64,000 nt of DNA from Annona cherimola. Taxonomy: Eukaryota > Streptophyta > Magnoliopsida > Magnoliales > Annonaceae. The notes under the pieces are model-generated. The model was given only the letters and a program-made list of their open reading frames with translations, was not told the origin of the DNA and ran no database searches. The position numbers and the translations under genes were made by a program. The stretch is taken from positions 17,093,335-17,157,334 of the forward strand of contig CM059977.1 of assembly GCA_030490835.1 (NCBI GenBank), given 5' to 3'. Each line of letters begins with the position of its first letter. The first letter of the stretch is position 1. Shown here one piece after another: positions 39,601-50,836 of the stretch.

Positions 39601-39900
39601 GGAGAATGATTCGTAGGACCTTGCATGCTTGTGCGGTTTTCTGAGGTGTTTGCTGGAGAAGATGCTGGGGTAAAGTTCGGAGAGAAGGGCAGCTGCTTCG
39701 TTGTAGGTTTGGTTCGGCCTCTTCCGTGGAGTCCTTGGCTTCCGCGTCGAGATTGCGAGGGGAGAATTGCTTGAATCGGATATGCCGGAGGAAGGAGAAG
39801 AAGAATGGGAAGAACAAGCCGTCAAGGAGGATGGGGATTTCACGATGTCGAGGCTCAGGCCATATGGCCTACCTCCGCCGGTATTCAGAATAGAAGACAT
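36653..39900 (-). CDS. CIA2-like CCT-domain transcription regulator, complete
   Basis: CHLOROPLAST IMPORT APPARATUS 2-type protein. In Arabidopsis, CIA2 is nuclear and raises expression of plastid import and plastid ribosomal-protein genes. Three exons (39900-38869, 38039-37863, 36703-36653) give 419 residues; Arabidopsis CIA2 is about 435. The start at 39900 is the first ATG in frame and gives the family's MSSxLxxGGG beginning; the frame opens further upstream but only from TTG. Conserved blocks are SSNSPLAISTRKPRTPRKRP (44-63) with NQTYNEAAALLS, the acidic DEDFDAESILDEEVEEGIDS, the basic run KKKKSSSKRKKKK, LKLNYEEVLNAWSD, and the CCT domain at about 366-409 (REASMLRYREKKRSRLFSKK ... GRFVRR). 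Intron 1 is GT-AG. Intron 2 begins AAG|GCAAGT, a GC donor, and splits the CCT domain between RPRTK and GRFVRR. Direct assignment to CIA2 versus its close paralog CIL is not possible from sequence alone. Confidence 0.93.
37461..37771. mobile_element. MITE family A copy inside intron 2 of the CIA2-like gene
   Basis: It is bounded by GTGAGTGTATTTGGTT and AACCAAAAACACCAAG with the family interior (ACTTTTCACTTTTCATAACT, TTTTCATCAAAA). It lies about 90 bp downstream, in gene orientation, of the GC donor at 37862. Confidence 0.75.
37810..37843. repeat. (AAT)n microsatellite beside a splice donor
   Basis: TTATTATAATAATAATAATAATAACAATAA starts just inside intron 2 of the CIA2-like gene, about 20 bp from its GC donor. 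Confidence 0.85.
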
Positions 39901-40477
39901 TGCAGCTTCAAAGTCTGAAAAATCGGATGGAATTGCAGCAACCCGGTGCAAATTCGGTATGGAATATCGAAACCCACAACCGGATTTCAAAATTCAAGAT
40001 CGGAACTGTCGAGAAAGGGAGGAATTCAGCGCCCAGAATCCAGGCTCGTTCGTCGATGACGAACAGCTGGTGGATAATGAAATTCAAGGACAAATACGTA
40101 AGGCCATACGCCCATTTCTGTTATGAACAGAATTCAAGATGACACTTTCATCTCCGAAAAAGACGAACAAGGAAATAATCGGCACAGATATCCGAAAAAG
40201 TTTCAGCTACAATCCAGCAGCACAGCCACTTCTGGAGTCTTCAAAAAGCCACCTCAGCTGAGTGAGAGTGACTGAGTAGTTCACAGAGTCGAAGGAAAAA
40301 AAGAAAGAAGACGAAGGGGGTAAGAAAACCAAAGATAGTGCTAAAACTCTAAACCCTCAGTCTCGAATCAAATCTCGTGGATGATCAGACTCAAAAATCG
40401 AAAAAACCAAATTCAAAGTCCACTCAGACCAGTGGAGAAAAAAGAAGGAAACGCAGAAAACAAGGGTAGTCTGTCGT

Positions 40478-40493
40478 AAAACCCTAAACCCTA
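40478..40493 (+). promoter_or_regulatory. Double telo-box upstream of the CIA2-like gene
   Basis: AAACCCTAAACCCTAA, about 580 bp upstream of the ATG at 39900 and probably in the leader or proximal promoter. A further TCTAAACCCTCAG occurs near 40348. Such motifs are common in plant translation and biogenesis genes. The regulatory role is inferred. Confidence 0.5.
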
Positions 40494-40499
40494 AAAAAA

Positions 40500-43400
40500 A
40501 CCCAGCTGGAATACAAGGAAATGGGCAATTCCAAAATTGGCAAATTCAAACCCCCTCCACCACCAATGATTCCAGAAGAATCATAGAAAAGCCGAAGACA
40601 AACGACTACAACGAGACTCTAAAGAAGTACAGCCCCGGCTCGCATTTACCAAACAGAGCACAAAGACACGCAAAGGAAGAGAACAGCTGGGGATGAGTCT
40701 TTGGCGGTGGAATGGAAAATGAAAGGGATGCTGGCAGAAAGTGGGCGATAGGTAGTGAAGGAGCGCAGCAGTGTCTCTGCCGAATTTAGATTATAAGGCA
40801 GATACTTTAGGAGAGCGAGCGGGTCACGAGGAAGGGGGAAATCCGCTTTTGGGATATGCAGGAATGGCAGTGGCCCTGTCGAGAAATTCAAGAAGAGTCG
40901 AGCGTCCGAAAGCGTTTGAGAAGAGAACAGGGCATACGACAGGAGCTCGTTTCCGTCAGCAGCATTCGCAGGACCACTTATGGAGGTTAGGTGGGCCCAC
41001 CGCGTTTTAAACTCCCGTTAATGACCCTGTTTTTTCTTTTATTTTCTGCGTCTTTTAAAAAATTTAAATTTAAAAAAAAAAAAAAAAACAAAAAAACTCA
41101 ATCTTTCAATATGACTACGAGGCCCGCCTGGCATAAGCAGGGACGTCGCGCGGCAACTGCATGCTAGTTAGGGTTGCATTTGGTTGTTCTGGACTGGATT
41201 CGAAAGGAAAGGTGGGTTGTGCAGTACAACCAAGTGCATTGAAATTTTAATATCAGAAGTCCTACCTCACCTGATGCCCGCCTAACCATGAGATGCTCGT
41301 GACTTGATTTCATGCGCCGTGTCCTAAAAATGAGTCTGAATTACTGAAAAGCATTGCAAGAATGCTATAGTAGGCCTCGCTTTCTCTTAACTATAAAGGA
41401 GAGAATTTGTAATTATTTTCATCTCATCACACCGTTAAATAAATCTCGATTTAAACATGGTTGAAAGGGTTCAATATCTGAAGCAATTGAATGTATGAAC
41501 ATTTTCATTTTCAAAAAAATATGTATTTTTTCAATCTCTTGGTAGACTCTCCAATGCCCTCGAAAATTTAATAATACCTCGCCATTTTAAATCAGCTTGT
41601 TGAATTAGGAGGTGTATGGATCACATGATTCAAAAATATAAAAGCCATTATGCAACATGTTGGAGACTTGAAGCAATGTGCATCCTTTGATTAAGAAGAA
41701 CATCTCGAACGAGAAGTATTCATCGTTTTGATCATTACTCTCTTTTATTTCATCATCCCTGAATTTAGAATTCATTGTTCCATTTTTCAAACGTTTATCT
41801 TGCTGCCCTTCCTGCATTCAATTTCAATCCCTTGTTATTATCTTCACAAATAATCTTATTTCCGACGGTCCAATTCAAACAAGTATAAAAAATTGAAAAC
41901 GCTGATTTTATGAAATGTACATATCTATAGCTAGCCTTTCGTGGGGGATATTTTGTAAAATATCTGGCACGACGGTTGCCGCGTTTCAGTTAATGCCATG
42001 GGGTGTTCACCGTAAAAAATTTAAAAAAAAGTCAGGATTTAAGGGAGCTTAATTGCATAAGATATTTATTTGTTCCGTCATAATCATATCATCATCATGT
42101 CATTACATACTAATAATCGCCAACCGACCCTGCGAGGCCCGAGAGAGTGTGCAAATCCCTCATCCCGATTCCCGACCAGCATGACAGGATGGATGAACTG
42201 AAGATCTGAATTTATTTTTGCAGGTCTGCCGCTATGTGGGCCAGAAAAGCGAGCCTCTACCGATACCACGAACAAAAAAGGATTTTAAAAAAATACCCAT
42301 ATCTGATTACATTTTAAAAAACGATAATTACGAAATAATATTGTGAAAAATAATCAAAATTAATTAAGTAAATTTTGCATTTTCATAATTTTTTAGGATG
42401 TATTTTGCTAGTATTAAAATTTTGTAACCAAAACCTTTCAAACTGAAATTTTTCACTTTTTATAATCATTTTATTTTTTTAATCATTTTTTCAGTCTTTT
42501 TATACAAGTATTATTTTTAAAATTATTTATATATAATTACCTACACAATTACTCATAGAATTAATATATTTATTTTATTTTTATTTTTTAACTTCTCGTC
42601 ATTATTTTTTCATATCATATTATTTTTTAAAAAAATTATTATATTAAAAAAATTTACTACTTTCCAAATATACATTTTAAAAAAATCGCTGCATTTATTT
42701 TTACTGTTGTGTAAAAAAGAGCTACTCGGCAAGCATATTGCCGTTATTACATCATGCAGCGATCCAGACCGCTGGCAGTAAGGATTGCACATCCGGCGTG
42801 GCAACTTGTGGTTGGCTGGCGTCGATATTTTGGGGCCCTCGGGTGTGATCTTTATAGTATAGGCTGCAGAGGGTCCTTTTTGTTTGAATCTACGAATATC
42901 TTGCCTTTTTCTCCCGCTTGCGCCCGCGCTTGCGCCCGCGTCTGTGGCGGAGTTTAGCCCTACGTTCCCTGCTTTGGATTCAATCACTCATGATGAGGAG
43001 ACAGGATTTCTGCTCCAATTGTCATTAGCCACGCTGCCACATCGGCCATCGCCCAACGTCAGTTCCCTTGCCTGTGCTCCACGTGGATGTGGACGGGATG
43101 GGATCCCACCACTTATGTGCAGCTCCACATGCGGCCAGGTGGGCCACACGTGCCATAACTTTGGACAGCTAAGGTACACACCAGAAGCCGTTTCGTTTGC
43201 ACATCTTGATTATACTTGAAATATATTATAAAATGTAAAAACTACAATAAATAAAGATAAAAATAAAAAAGATAGAAGGTGATGAATGGGAAATCTTTCA
43301 ACGGGATCTGTTAAACCGATTTTTTTTTTTTATGTATATGGTTTTAAAAGTTCATATGGCTTATCAAACATCCAACTAAGATGATTTAACCCCATGATTA

Positions 43401-44700
43401 AGTGAATGATTAAAATGGATAAAAACATCGAGACGGGGCTCGAAACTGATTTGGTGCGACTTCCGTAAACATTCAAACATGGGGAAGGTCATGTAAGAGC
43501 TGGGGATAAGATGTGTGCAATTGGATGGCTATCTCGGGACGTTGCGACCCCAAGCAGAAGCGGACATAGCAGGCTGCGGTGTACCCAGCTGCCGTACGAG
43601 CCTCCCTACCATCACGACTCACGAGTCTCCCTTTCCTTTCCCTCCTCCCTCCGCGTGGGCCTCGCTCTTATCTTTTCGCTTGGTGACTTGGAACTTCCTG
43701 GGCCTTTTGATGTGTGGATAAGAATGGTCCGGGAGCCTTCACTTGCAGCCTGTTGGATGACGCGGCTATCATTCAATACAACAACGTCCGATGATCCTTC
43801 CCGTCCATCAGGCGGGCCACGCTCTTGTAGCGACGGTTGACACTACTCGTTTCCATACGAAAAGTCCCTTTCTTCCTGCCACTGCGCATGCGATATTCAG
43901 GCAGCCATCTCCAACATCTGCTGCTGTATGCATTTCTTGTACAGCCGTTCAGATCCAATCATTTTACCTGTAGACAGTGACATCCATGCCATTGAAATAT
44001 GGGCCATCTAAACTGACAGAAATACCCATTCCTCTACGGCTCGGGGTCAGATGGCTGCAGAACGACTCCTCCGGATAAGTACAAATGCTGTATCAGTGGT
44101 GGATGGATGTACGCGGATTATCTGGATTTTTTGGTCCCATGTAGATTATTTACATCATATGGTCTTTTTTTTTTACCGCAGATGTAGCCCATTCCCTTCG
44201 TTTATGGGACTCTTTTCACCCCATATCTTCAGATAGCAAGTTGATAGGTTGAAAATCCGCAGGATTGAATCTGGACCATTCGTGAGGGACCACGCGAGCA
44301 GTTGTATCATCTATTCATCTAGGAAAGCGAACCGTCGGCGACGATTCTGACATCACGGAGTTGGACGACCCGACACCAGGTTAGCAATGGGCCCTAATTC
44401 GGTTTTTACAAATCTGTTAATAAAAGCCCATGATCCGACCCATACATATCTGCACGACTGCACGTTATAGCATTCGTTGCCAGATTATTCTGCTTAGTCG
44501 TGAAATTTCCAGCGAAATTGCATCGCAGATTTGCGAGGGGTTGTCAAATGCGCTTCATATAATTATATATGAACTTATTATCCATTTCGTTACACTGCGT
44601 ACGAATATCATTGAGTTGTATCAAGTGGACAGTATTACAACTTAAGTATCAATTCAAAGATGGATTACGATGTTGTTAACTCGGGCTAACATAAGCTTAT
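40500..44700. other. Intergenic region, no supported gene
   Basis: It includes the far promoter of the CIA2-like gene (to about 41000), a degenerate family-A MITE (42398-42676) and a GC-richer stretch (42720-44400). In the latter, several open frames exist on both strands, for example 42610-42987 minus, but none shows a known domain or codon-supported splice structure. The block may be decayed transposon sequence. Confidence 0.45.
42398..42676. mobile_element. MITE family A, degenerate copy
   Basis: GGATGTATTTTGCTAG and TTTCCAAATATACATTT are decayed terminal repeats. The interior keeps AACTGAAATTTTTCACTTTT, TTTTTTAATCATTTTTTC and the AT-rich family layout. Confidence 0.6.
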
Positions 44701-44766
44701 TTTATTATAAAATAATTTGTATATTTTAATTTTTTGTTTCATGAAAATATTATTTTCAAGCTGCAA

Positions 44767-44995
44767 CCGGGGCATTGCCTTGGTGTTGGTGGCAAACACC
44801 ATAGGCAGATACAATACCGACTCGGGTTTCGAACCCTAAATGTGAGTGTGTTATTTTACAATGTCCCATCGAAAAGTAGGGGTTTTACAAATTTGCCCCT
44901 AGGTGGGAGTATTTACAAAAACTTCCCTCCAGTGTGTGAAAGTTGCAAAGGTACTTAATTATAACATCAAATGCTACAGTGTATAAATACCATTT
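44767..44995 (+). mobile_element. tRNA-derived SINE-like unit 1
   Basis: The head contains GCCTTGGTGTTGGTGG (A-box-like) and, 40 bp on, GGGTTTCGAACCC (44824-44836, a good B-box). The body ends with ATCAAATGCTACAGTGTATAAATACCA. The body aligns with the unit at 47481-47735, so the two share a family. The head does not fold as a functional tRNA. Confidence 0.65.
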
Positions 44996-45229
44996 TAAAA
45001 ACCATCCAAGCTTCATGGTGCCCAGAATAGAAATGTGATGTGGAGGGAGAAATGGAGTTCCGTTCAAATTCTGCCGCGATTTAAGGCCGATTATAATTTG
45101 GGAGCTTATGTGATCTCTCATTTGATACTTGGGAGCTTATTGTCTCCCTCAATGATATTGGGAACTGGTAGTCTTTTTATTTAATTTTATAATAATTGTC
45201 TTAAAGTTTGATTGCAAGATATATTGAGA

Positions 45230-46060
45230 TGTATTCCAATAAAAAATAACAATTTCAAAAAATGTATATGCATTTTTGAATGAAATTTTATATTTTTAGA
45301 TATATGTATATATTTTTAAATTCTCAAAAACTAACATTTTTTAGAGTTAAAAAGACTTAAATGTCTTCAAAATGTTGATTTTTTCAAGATAAAAATATAT
45401 ATGTGCAGAAAATATAAAATTTAGTATGTGGATTGAATATGCTTGGAAAAATATTTTATTAAAAAAACAAAAAATTATTCATTATTCGTAACAATTCACA
45501 ATGTAACCCTTCAAAGATAAGCAATAAACTAATATGAATTTTTATTGTACGGTAATAATTCAAAAGAGAATGTTTCCGTGCAATTGAATGTATTGAAATT
45601 TTCAATGCATTCAACCAGAACTTTCATATTTTTAGCATTTTTTAAAAAAATTTACAAAATTCTTAATTTATATATATTTAATCTATAAATTAAATTTTAC
45701 CATTTTTGAAAATGTGTATATATTTTTATTTTAAAAAATATGGGGTTTTGGTACTTTTAAATGACTAAAATATCCTTATTTTAAAAATCAATTATGTACA
45801 AATTTTTAAAAAGATAAAAACTTAGGGTGTGTTTGGGAATGGATAAAACTTTTGATGAAAAGTTGTAGAGATGAGAAGTTATCAAATGATATGATATGAT
45901 ATAAGTTAAATGTATCAAGATTACAAGTTCTATAAAAAAAAATTTTAAAAACATTAAAGAATAGAATTTCTAATGGTATGCATTGAAACAAGTCAACATA
46001 TATATATATATATCTAGCTTTTTATATATAGGTGTTTGTTATCAAATATATATATATAGG
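45230..46060. other. AT-rich region with MITE fragments and TA repeats
   Basis: Diverged fragments resembling the family-B core (45230-45420, 45655-45740) are followed by a truncated family-A end at 45824-45915 (GGGTGTGTTTGGGAATGG) and a TA run near 45998-46012. No gene is present. Confidence 0.5.
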
Positions 46061-46553
46061 TGTTTTGAGTTTTTTATTTTTTGTTTTACGTAGGCTCACA
46101 TTTAATCTTTATATAAATACATCAAACGTTATCATTTTTTTCAACGGAGAAATTTTTTTATTTTGAAAATTATGTAATATATATATAAAAAATTAAAAAA
46201 AGATAATTTATAACGATTACATGTCAGGTCACATAGAAATGACCAGAAAAACTAAGAAATAAGTTGTATTGAATCTCAATATATATATATATGTGTGTGT
46301 GTGTTAAATTATTATCCTTTTCAAGTAACTATACATTTAAAAAAAATATATTTTCCATATATACTATAATTAATAATGTATACAGATACTGTGCCTAGTA
46401 TTGTGGCTTCTAAATCCATTTTATTTTTATCTGATTCAATCACATTTTAATGTAGGTAAATATTGTTAAGAATAAAAGTTAACTTCGGTAAGATAAGGGC
46501 CTATCTCAATCAAAATTTGAATTAACATAATATTTACATATATGATATCTTAA

Positions 46554-46842
46554 GAATCCCGATACAGTGCACTCGAGTGCACCGAAGCTATTTTAACCTT
46601 ATTTTTTTATTTTATTTTGAAAATTTTGTATACAAGTATTAATCCAATGTATTTAACATGTGTATTAATTTTTACCCTTTGTGTATTTTAGATTTTTATT
46701 TTTTATTTTTGAAAATCAGTGGCATTTTAGGTAATTTATTAACAATTGTATAAAAAAATTTTTAAAAAAAAACAAAAAAATGGGTTAATGCACTCGGGTG
46801 CACTGAAGTTAAGTGCACCCGAGTGCACAGGATTGGGATCCC
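46554..46842. mobile_element. MITE family B, copy 2, with palindromic ends
   Basis: A 289-bp unit flanked by TTAA on both sides. The left end holds the perfect 16-bp palindrome GTGCACTCGAGTGCAC (46567-46582). The right end holds a hairpin with 16-bp arms TGCACTCGGGTGCACT (46789-46804) and its complement (46812-46827). The interior is AT-rich and shared with copies at 15133 and 60197. TTA/TAA or TTAA target duplication cannot be told apart here. Confidence 0.75.
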
Positions 46843-47368
46843 TTAAATAAGAGCAGTGCTTCAACGAAATTCAAAACCAAGTATTTCAATATTACAATCC
46901 CATTTTGGCCCACCTTTTTGATAGAATTAAAAACTAATTTCCTTATTGCGTTAAAAATTATTTATTTAATTAAAAATCTAATTTCATGAAAATCAAATAT
47001 GTACATAATTATTAGGGATAAAGTAAATCTAATAAAACTAAGTGATTGATATATATTGATTTTGAAGTTGTTAATTTAATATCTAAACCATCGAAAACAT
47101 CATTCCTAAAAAAATTATTTCTATAAAATGTTATAATTTTCTTATGAACAAATTTAAGTATTTTCATAATTTACATATGATTATAGATATTATTAAGTGA
47201 ATATAGTTGACCTAAGACTTTAATTAAAATAATTTTAGTACTATAAAAATAAATAATATTAAATACAACCAGTGAAATGGAGGTTAATATAGCTATCGAA
47301 GTGGGGCACAATACATTGAAGCAAAATTAACAAAAAAAAAAAAATCAATGACTTTGTCGCTTAAATGT

Positions 47369-47412
47369 TGTTGTTATTGTTATTATTATTGTTATTATTA
47401 TTATTATTATTT
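47369..47412. repeat. (TTR)n trinucleotide repeat
   Basis: A mixed TTG/TTA run, intergenic, preceded by a poly-A of about 13 at 47333. Confidence 0.85.
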
Positions 47413-47480
47413 TGCTATAGGCATCATATTTAGAACTTCCATGAAATGCTAAAGCTTACGGGGACAATAATGTTTAGTTG

Positions 47481-47735
47481 CGGCCAACATGCCTTGGCGC
47501 ATTGGTAACTCCCACTTTCGCCAAGGATGTCGATAGAAGTTCAAAGTGACGTTTCTCTAATTTGGTGCGGGAGCATATACCGTATGTCCGTCTGATGTCA
47601 AAGGTATTTATAGTTATTTTCTTTGACTGTGGGGCATTTATAAGATATTTATCCAGAGTGTAAGAGTTTTGAATAAATTTAATTTATAATATTAGATGCC
47701 ACAGTGTGTATAATATCAATAAAAAATAATATTTG
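47481..47735 (+). mobile_element. tRNA-derived SINE-like unit 2
   Basis: The head GCCTTGGCGCATTGGTAA is a clear A-box; the B-box (AAGTTCAAAGTG) is decayed. The body shares GTCAAAGGTATTTATAG..., CCAGAGTGTAAGAGTT and ATTAGATGCCACAGTGTGTATA with unit 1 at 44767-44995. Confidence 0.6.
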
Positions 47736-48380
47736 TTTATGCTAATGATTAATGACTTTTCTCGTAAAAGAGCTGAGCGACCGGAAGCTGGATGATATCG
47801 TTATAGAAATCCATTTCATAACCATCATTTTTCACGAGGCGAATTCCGTCAAGATGAACCCTCCAAAGCAAAGATAGAGAGATAGCTAACTAGTGCGGTA
47901 GAAGGTGGCCAGCAGAACACAACTGAGAATCTATCATTTTCGAAAATGATAATTAGAGATGTATTTGGCTTCCATATGGGGATTACATCGACCACAGGTT
48001 GGACGTGGAAGGAATGCAATAATGATTGGGGTTTACTTCCTCACTACGAAATTTATCTCCCACCACCGGAAAAGGAAGAAATTAAGAACCCCCCCCCCCC
48101 ATCTATTAACTTGTAATTTGGTCTTCTATTTCATATGTTATTCTTGGATTCTAAGTCATACATATGGGATGCGACTTGCTAGTATACATGGGGCCGGGCT
48201 AGCCTCTCCCCAAACAATTAACTAAATTTCTATAATGTGAAATATTGTCACACCCAATATTATATATGCCTACTACTGTTGATAGTGATTAATAATGCCT
48301 TTGATTGAGAGCACTTAGTGATCACTTATTAAAGTGGTTTTGCGCCCTTATTTTCAAGGTCTAGTGGAAATTGAAGAATT

Positions 48381-48875
48381 GTCATACTGTTGTCAAATTT
48401 GCACCATATTTACAAGCTTCGTTGAAATTACGGGGTCACCTATAAACTCTAAAAAATGATGAAAATAATTATGTGAATAAATTAAATTATAAAATGAAAG
48501 AAAACACTTCTAAAATACAAGAATAATTTATTTTTAAAATATTTCTAATTTATTTTTTAAAATATTTATCATATTAAATAATCTATTTATTTATTTTCTG
48601 CATTTTAAAATTTTATTTAACGTGAGAAATATTTTTTCATATTAAATAATCTATTTATTTATTTTCTTGCATTTTAAAATTTTATTTAATGTGAGAAATA
48701 TTTTTTAAAAATAAGTGTTTTGTGTTTTAAAAGTAGTTTCCTGTATTCTTATAATTTTATCTGTTTATAAAAATATTTTCATCATTTTAGGAAAGATTTA
48801 AGGTTCATAAGTTTACGCGCAATTTCAAGCTAATCTTAAATGTACAAACACAAATCTTGCAAAAATTATGACACG
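48381..48875. mobile_element. Foldback element containing a tandem duplication
   Basis: The left arm (about 48381-48545) and right arm (about 48706-48875) are inverted copies. Examples are GTCATACTGTTGTCAAATTT against the complement of AAAAATTATGAC, and AAAATGATGAAAAT against ATTTTCATCATTTT. Between them a 68-bp unit (CATATTAAATAATCTATTTA...) is repeated at 48570 and 48638. No target duplication was identified. Confidence 0.6.
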
Positions 48876-49350
48876 TCTACAGATGCAAAAACCCATGTGT
48901 ATTAATCCAACGAAACGCGCATGAATTGCAGCATCTATCTTAAATTGTGTAACAATCATTGTTGGGCTCTCTTTCAACCAACACGTTCCACAGCAGGATG
49001 ATCAGAGGAGCAGGTAGACCCTCCCGCTCGCACAGTCGCACCCGAGCCATAATTGAGACGGCGGAGGAGGAGGAAAAAACCTGCAATTTCACCCAAATCA
49101 CGTCATGCACGATATTGAACTGGCCTAACATGCGAGACAGCTAAATTTGCCTCATTTTTAAAAAACCATTAAGGCTGGGAGACAAGGACTTCAGAAATTT
49201 AACTGCTGGAGAGTATTAAAATGATCAGCAGGAGCCAATTCATCAGCATTGCATGCATCCATGCATCAGGTCCCCGCCCGGATGGATGTGCGTTTTTAAG
49301 TAATGTGGAGTTCAATGACTCACGCTATGCAAGCCCCAAAGGGACGCAGA

Positions 49351-50828
49351 TAGGGGTGCAACTTGGTCCGGGTACCCGCGGGTCGACCCGCTGGGTACCC
49401 GAAATAGGGTAGGTTCGGTTCCATGGGAATTACCCATAGGGTCGGTTCGGTTCTGGGTATTAAATACCCGTTCAAATTTGGGTTAGGGTCGGTTCTAGTG
49501 CTGGGTACCCGGAACCGACCCGGATTTCATATTATATTTATTAATATATATATATAATATAATATCGGCATTCGGCAACCCTATGCGATCGACGCCCTAA
49601 TTCCTAAACCCCTCTCCCTCGTCTCCAAATCGCCCTCGTCCGCCACCAACTCTCATCAGATGGTTCGATCCGTCATTCCCTCTACTACTTCCTCCTCTCT
49701 CCATTAGACGACGCTCCACTCTCTGTTAGATTGCCGCTGCTGTCATCTCATCTTCTCCTCCGATCTCATCGCTCACGATCAACGCCCTCGTCCGCTCCGC
49801 TTCGACGCCCTTCTCCACTTCGACGCCGGACGCCCTTCGGCCCTCGTCTCGTTGTCTGCTCCCTCGCTGCCTCCAACCTCCACCTCCAGTATCTCGATCT
49901 CTCCGGCCATGAACATATTCCCATCTTTGCCCTCCACACTCTCGGCCACGAGATGCTTGACCCTCCGGATCCTCTCCTTCTGGAATCTCCACTTCTTGGC
50001 ATTTCCGATCTCATCCTGACAATAGACGATTCCCGAGTCCCGACCAGAGCACTCTCCCATCTCGCGTGCTGCCTCCCTGTTTGTGCCTCCAGCAGATTTC
50101 TTTCTGATTCCCTCTGTCTGCGCCTCCCCGTGAGTAATTTTCCTATAATTCATCCTTCTCTTCCCTCTTGATTTTTAACCCTAAGAACTCTCGTGGCTTG
50201 TGGTTCTCACAGATTTCCCAATAGAGTTTTTTTTTTCTTGTATTTTTAAAAAATTATTCTGGTAGCATGTGATGTTCAATACTGTCTAATGTTATTAAAG
50301 ATGTGTGATGATATTTCACAACATGTAGTGGAAAGACCGTATATGGTTCAGATATATTTTTACATGATATATTTTTTATATAAATGGTTACATACTTTAA
50401 TCAATCTAATTTGTGTTGTATTCATTTCTATTGTGTATTTGTGTTGTATCTATTTTTAAAACAGATTGTTTATTGGATTGGACATATTTAAGATTGTTAA
50501 AAGTAGTATATTCTAATGAGATAATAATTCTTATGTTATTTGATTCTTTTTTAACAGATTTTATTATGTACAGATTGCACTTTTTTAACAGATTTCATGT
50601 TTTAGTACATATTAGTTGAATGTTTTTACATAGGTTGCATTTTCTTATAGATCGTGTTCTAGGAACCGATTTGGAACCGAACCGGAACCGATCCGCTCTT
50701 GAGAAAATTGGGTAGGGTAGGCTTCGGACCGACCCGGTCTAAAATAGGGTAGGGTAGAGGTTTTTACAAAATGGGTAAGGGTAGGTTCCACCCATACCCG
50801 GACCTACCCGACCCAAGTTGCACCCCTA
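49351..50828. mobile_element. Non-autonomous hAT transposon with perfect 8-bp target duplication
   Basis: A 1478-bp element flanked on both sides by GACGCAGA (49343-49350 and 50829-50836). Its terminal inverted repeats share TAGGGGTGCAACTTGG perfectly. Both sub-terminal regions are crowded with GGGTACCC, GGTCGG, GGTAGGGTAGG and complements, as in hAT transposase-binding regions. The GC-rich interior 49560-50170 has C/T-rich exon-like text, but its open frame starts with TTG and matches no transposase (no BED finger or hAT dimerisation motif). Mobilisation would require a transposase supplied elsewhere. Confidence 0.9.
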
Positions 50829-50836
50829 GACGCAGA

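Noticed and set aside
39901..39990. 30-codon N-terminal extension of the CIA2-like frame
   Set aside because: The frame is open, but the first codon at 39990 is TTG. The first in-frame ATG is at 39900 and matches the family start.
42610..42987. 125-codon minus-strand frame with an Ala/Gly-rich start
   Set aside because: The Ala-rich part comes from a GCGCCCGC/TTGCGCCCGC repeat, the C-terminal part runs into an AT-rich MITE, and no family is recognised.
49731..50171. 146-codon frame inside the hAT element
   Set aside because: It starts with TTG, is Leu/Ser/Pro-rich from C/T-rich DNA, and has no transposase motif. Competing frames of similar size exist on the other strand.
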